Origin: Polyangium sp. y55x31
GTDB taxonomy: Bacteria; Myxococcota_A; Polyangia; Polyangiales; Polyangiaceae
Assembly (NCBI RefSeq): GCF_029946505.1
Contig: NZ_JARZHG010000008.1
Location: 186,001-250,000, forward strand
DNA length: 64,000 bases
Direction: 5' to 3'
Shown here: piece by piece, positions 61,366 to 64,000 of the stretch
Layout: each line of letters begins with the position of its first letter
Numbering within the stretch: the first letter of the stretch is position 1
Notes under the pieces: generated by a model
Told to the model about the DNA's origin: nothing
Seen by the model: only the letters and a program-made list of their open reading frames with translations
Databases searched by the model: none
Made by a program: the position numbers and the translations under genes

Positions 61366-63255
61366 ATGAAACAACGCCCTTACGCCTCGCTCGCCCTCGT
61401 CCTCCCGCTCGCCGCCGCCGTCTTCGCGTGTAGCTCCGAATCGCCGCCGGCGCCGCAGGCCACGGGCTCGGCGGCGGCGTCCGCGCCTGGCAAGACCGGT
61501 GCACCCGCGGCCGAGAAGCCGCCCACGGCCGAGGAGGCGCACGGGTTCACCCTCCGTGTCAACGACGACTTGAAGAAACTCTGGACCGCCTCGGCGCGCG
61601 CGGCCTGGGTGAACAAGACGTACATCACGGACGATACGACGGCGATCTCGGCGGCGGCCGAGGAAGCCAACATGGAATACCTCGGCACCGCGATCACGGG
61701 CGCGACGCGCTTCGACGGGCTGAAGCTCGACGAGCCGGTCGCGCGGCAGCTCAAGCTCATCAAGCTCTCGAGCACCCTGCCCGCGCCCCCGGACGCGAAG
61801 AAGCGCGCCGAGCTCGCGCAGATCGCCGTCTCGATGGAGGCCGATTACGGCAAGGGCAAATACTGCCCCCCGCGGCTCGAGGGCAAATGCCTGAACCTCG
61901 ACGAGCTCTCGAACATCATGGCGAAGAGCCGCAAATACGACGAGCTCGTCGACGCCTGGACGGGCTGGCATTCGATCGCGCCGCCGATCAAGGAGCGGTA
62001 CACGCGGTACGTCGAGCTCGGCAACGAGGGCGCGCGCTCGATTGGCTTCTCGGACATGGGCGCGCTCTGGCGCGCGGGCTACGACATGACGCCCGAGGCG
62101 TTCGAGGCGGACACCGAGCGCCTGTGGAACCAGGTGAAGCCGCTTTACGACGAGCTGCATTGCCTCGTCCGGGCCAAGCTCCGCAAGCTGTACGGCGCGG
62201 ACAAGATCGGCGACAAGGCGCCGATCCCGGCGCACCTGCTCGGCAACATGTGGGCGCAGGACTGGTCGAACCTCTACGACCTCGTGGCGCCGTATCCGAA
62301 GGAGGCTTCGATCGACGTCACGAAGGCGCTCGTCGACAAGAAGATCGGCGCCGTCGACATGGTGAAGATGGGCGAGCGGTTCTTCACCTCGCTCGGCCTC
62401 GAACCCTTGCCGAAGACGTTCTGGGAGCGCTCCATGTTCGTGCGCCCGCGCGACCGCGAGGTCGTCTGCCACGCGAGCGCCTGGGACGTCACGTACGGCG
62501 GCGACATTCGCATCAAGATGTGCATCGAGCCCAAGGAGGAGGATTTCATCACCATCCACCACGAGCTCGGGCACGACTATTATTACGCCTACTACCACAC
62601 GCTCCCGGTCCTCTTCCAATCGGGCGCGAACGACGGCTTCCACGAGGGCATCGGCGACACCATCGCGCTCAGCGTGACGCCCGGGTATCTGAAGACGATC
62701 GGCCTGCTCGCGGAGGCCCCGGAGAACCCGAAGGCCGAGACGAACTTCCTCATGAAGCAGGCGCTCGCGAAGATCGCCTTCCTCCCGTTCGGCAAGCTCA
62801 TCGATCAATGGCGCTGGGACGTCTTCGCGGGCAAGACGCCGCCCGACAAGTACAACGAGGCCTGGTGGAACCTGCGCCGGAAATACCAGGGCATGTCGGC
62901 GCCGGTGCCGCGCAGCGAAAAGGACTTCGACCCCGGCGCGAAGTTCCACGTCCCCGGCGGCACGCCCTACACGCGGTATTTCCTGGCGCACATCTACCAG
63001 TTCCAGTTCCACCGCGCGCTTTGCAAGGCGGCCGGCCACACGGGCCCGCTGCACACCTGCTCGATTTACGGCAACAAGGCGGCCGGCGACAAGCTGAAGG
63101 CCATGCTGGCGATGGGCGCGAGCAAACCCTGGCCGGAGGCGATGAAGGCGATCTCGGGCGAGACGCAGGGCGACGCGAGCGCGATCCTCGAATACTTCGA
63201 GCCCCTGCGCAAATTCATCCGCGAGGAGAGCAAGGGCGAGACCTGCGGCTGGTGA
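61366..63255 (+). CDS. M2 family metallopeptidase (ACE-like), lipoprotein
   Basis: The protein has 629 residues. The signal peptide has lipobox VFAC, followed by a Pro/Ala/Gly linker. The peptidase domain (from about residue 60) is all-helical, with zinc motif HHELGH near 400 (IHHELGHDYYYAYY) and the third ligand Glu in NDGFHEGIGDTIAL. HLLGNMWAQDW, FYVRPRDRE-like and YTRYFLAHIYQFQFH are further marks of M2 peptidyl-dipeptidases, the bacterial relatives of angiotensin-converting enzyme. It likely removes C-terminal dipeptides from peptides at the outer face. Length is normal for the family plus the lipoprotein leader. Confidence 0.95.
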   Translation: MKQRPYASLALVLPLAAAVFACSSESPPAPQATGSAAASAPGKTGAPAAEKPPTAEEAHGFTLRVNDDLKKLWTASARAAWVNKTYITDDTTAISAAAEEANMEYLGTAITGATRFDGLKLDEPVARQLKLIKLSSTLPAPPDAKKRAELAQIAVSMEADYGKGKYCPPRLEGKCLNLDELSNIMAKSRKYDELVDAWTGWHSIAPPIKERYTRYVELGNEGARSIGFSDMGALWRAGYDMTPEAFEADTERLWNQVKPLYDELHCLVRAKLRKLYGADKIGDKAPIPAHLLGNMWAQDWSNLYDLVAPYPKEASIDVTKALVDKKIGAVDMVKMGERFFTSLGLEPLPKTFWERSMFVRPRDREVVCHASAWDVTYGGDIRIKMCIEPKEEDFITIHHELGHDYYYAYYHTLPVLFQSGANDGFHEGIGDTIALSVTPGYLKTIGLLAEAPENPKAETNFLMKQALAKIAFLPFGKLIDQWRWDVFAGKTPPDKYNEAWWNLRRKYQGMSAPVPRSEKDFDPGAKFHVPGGTPYTRYFLAHIYQFQFHRALCKAAGHTGPLHTCSIYGNKAAGDKLKAMLAMGASKPWPEAMKAISGETQGDASAILEYFEPLRKFIREESKGETCGW

Positions 63256-63265
63256 CGGGAATGCG

Positions 63266-63293
63266 GGGGGGACGTGCGCGGGCGCGTCCCCCC
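63266..63293. terminator. Terminator-like hairpin between convergent genes
   Basis: The arms are GGGGGGACG (63266-63274) and CGTCCCCCC (63285-63293) around a 10-nt loop. It lies 11 bp after the M2 peptidase stop and 15 bp before the stop of the convergent gene, so it can serve both. Confidence 0.65.
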
Positions 63294-63307
63294 GGCGACG
63301 CCTGGAC

Positions 63308-64000
63308 TCAGAAGAGAAGCCCGCAGAGCTGATTGCCCGGGCAGCACACGTCGAGGCCGCCGCCGATCTGGTCCGTGTGCGCGCAGACCCGCGAGCCCTT
63401 GCTCGGGTAGTAGTAGGCCCAGAAGAAGCACATCTCGTCGTTCGCCGACTCCCCGAAGCCCACCTGCTGGCTGCTCTGGTTGTCCCAGGCGCACGTGAAC
63501 TTGAAGCCCCCGCCCTCCTGGATCTGGAACGGCGGATCGTGGAGCACGGTCGGCGGCTCGCTCCAGAGCCAGCCATCGACCTTGTAGACGCTCGTCTCCG
63601 GCCCGTCCTTCGCCGGCACCGTCGCCACCGTCACGTTCTTGCCCCATTGATGCGTGTGCCCCGTGATCCCGAAGAACTTCGAGCCGACGAGGTCCGAGGG
63701 CAACGCCATGAACGTCGGCCCGAGCGTCGCCGACGAATGCGGCGCGATGTTGATGTCGGGGTTGCCGATGAAGAGGAAATCGGCTTCGTCCTTGAAGTTC
63801 GCCTCCTTCATCGTGCGGAACGTCGACGTCGCCGACACGTCGATCTCTGCCTGCGACGCATTGAGGTAATGCATCTCGAGCCGCACCATCTGGTTCGGCT
63901 GCATCGTGAACGCGACGCCGTCCGGCAGCGTCAGCTTATCCTCGTGCTTCTGCGTGATCATCACCGGCGCGCCCTTCGACGGGTCGAGGGTATCGGCGAA
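63308..64000 (-). CDS. PHM/DBH-like copper type II monooxygenase, C-terminal part (partial)
   Basis: The frame is open to the right edge, so the start lies outside; about 230 residues are visible. They match the C-terminal copper domain of ascorbate-dependent monooxygenases. VRLEMHYLN has the conserved His strand, GITGHTHQWGKNV supplies the two His of the HxH copper ligand pair, and ANDEMCFFWAYYYP supplies the Met ligand in the family's EMC motif. In animals this fold hydroxylates peptidylglycine or dopamine; in bacteria the substrates are mostly unknown. The tail CAHTDQIGGGLDVCCPGNQLCG is Cys-rich. The N-terminal copper domain and any signal peptide are outside the window. Confidence 0.88.
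   Translation of the reverse strand, partial: FADTLDPSKGAPVMITQKHEDKLTLPDGVAFTMQPNQMVRLEMHYLNASQAEIDVSATSTFRTMKEANFKDEADFLFIGNPDINIAPHSSATLGPTFMALPSDLVGSKFFGITGHTHQWGKNVTVATVPAKDGPETSVYKVDGWLWSEPPTVLHDPPFQIQEGGGFKFTCAWDNQSSQQVGFGESANDEMCFFWAYYYPSKGSRVCAHTDQIGGGLDVCCPGNQLCGLLF

Noticed and set aside
60496-63576. 1026-codon open frame antisense to the HAD and M2 peptidase genes
   Set aside because: No recognisable motif, Arg/Ala/Glu/Asp-rich; both plus-strand genes have complete catalytic motifs.

Overview
The window looks like chromosomal DNA of a myxobacterium, most likely of the Sorangium/Polyangium type. The GC content is very high throughout, with strong third-position GC that opens long antisense frames over almost every real gene. 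The gene content also fits: many secreted lipoproteins, a giant Ser/Thr-kinase/histidine-kinase fusion, a MYXO-CTERM-like C-terminal anchor and a knottin-tailed TolB-type lipoprotein. There is no rRNA, no recognisable tRNA, no IS element and no CRISPR array.

Layout. Positions 1-3500 hold the 3' end of a histidine kinase, a short beta-helix lipoprotein and an OPT-family transporter. Positions 3550-8324 hold a thioredoxin-reductase-like flavoprotein, a cluster of three inverted repeats, and a tandem trio of NlpC/P60-like lipoproteins. Positions 8661-14181 hold a radical SAM protein, an alpha/beta hydrolase, an NAD-dependent epimerase, an MFS/nucleotide-carrier-like transporter and a MurE-like ligase lacking its N-terminal domain. 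Positions 14292-27997 hold the giant hybrid kinase, a DUF2330 protein, a lipoprotein, a phospholipase-D-like enzyme divergent from an EAL-CBS phosphodiesterase, a seven-copy palindromic repeat array, and a lipoprotein/RraB-like pair that resembles a toxin-immunity module.

Positions 28027-35096 encode an AddAB-like helicase-nuclease pair (4-bp overlap) whose 5' end runs through an exceptional G-tract. Positions 35489-41993 hold an MpaB-type oxygenase / cNMP-binding methyltransferase / SpoIIAA-like operon, a second SpoIIAA-like gene, a pseudo-receiver-GAF protein, an SRAP peptidase and an NTF2-like protein. Positions 42049-51250 are three giant paralogous Asp-box lipoproteins, each overlapping the next by 4 bp. 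Positions 51329-55909 are small genes: a candidate Thr-Cys-His glutamine deamidase, DJ-1/PfpI, a Rnk/GreA-like regulator, a DnaJ-type zinc-finger protein and an RRM protein. Positions 55910-64000 are mainly envelope and metabolic genes: lipoproteins, a MYXO-CTERM-like protein, a TolB-like protein with one CXXCH, VOC and HAD enzymes, an M2 peptidase and the C-terminal part of a PHM/DBH-like copper monooxygenase. A second seven-copy repeat array lies at 59661-59930.

The observations I consider most worth pursuing are four. First, two intergenic arrays of unrelated sequence share the same architecture: seven copies, 42/43-bp spacing, one palindrome per copy. Second, a stand-alone 185-aa protein has Thr97-Cys103-His117 in an LTGC context, as in CNF1/BLF1/CheD deamidases. 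Third, a SitA-like lipoprotein toxin is paired with RraB-like immunity. Fourth, there is the coupled triplet of giant Asp-box lipoproteins. All functions are inferred by eye from the sequence; no search was run.
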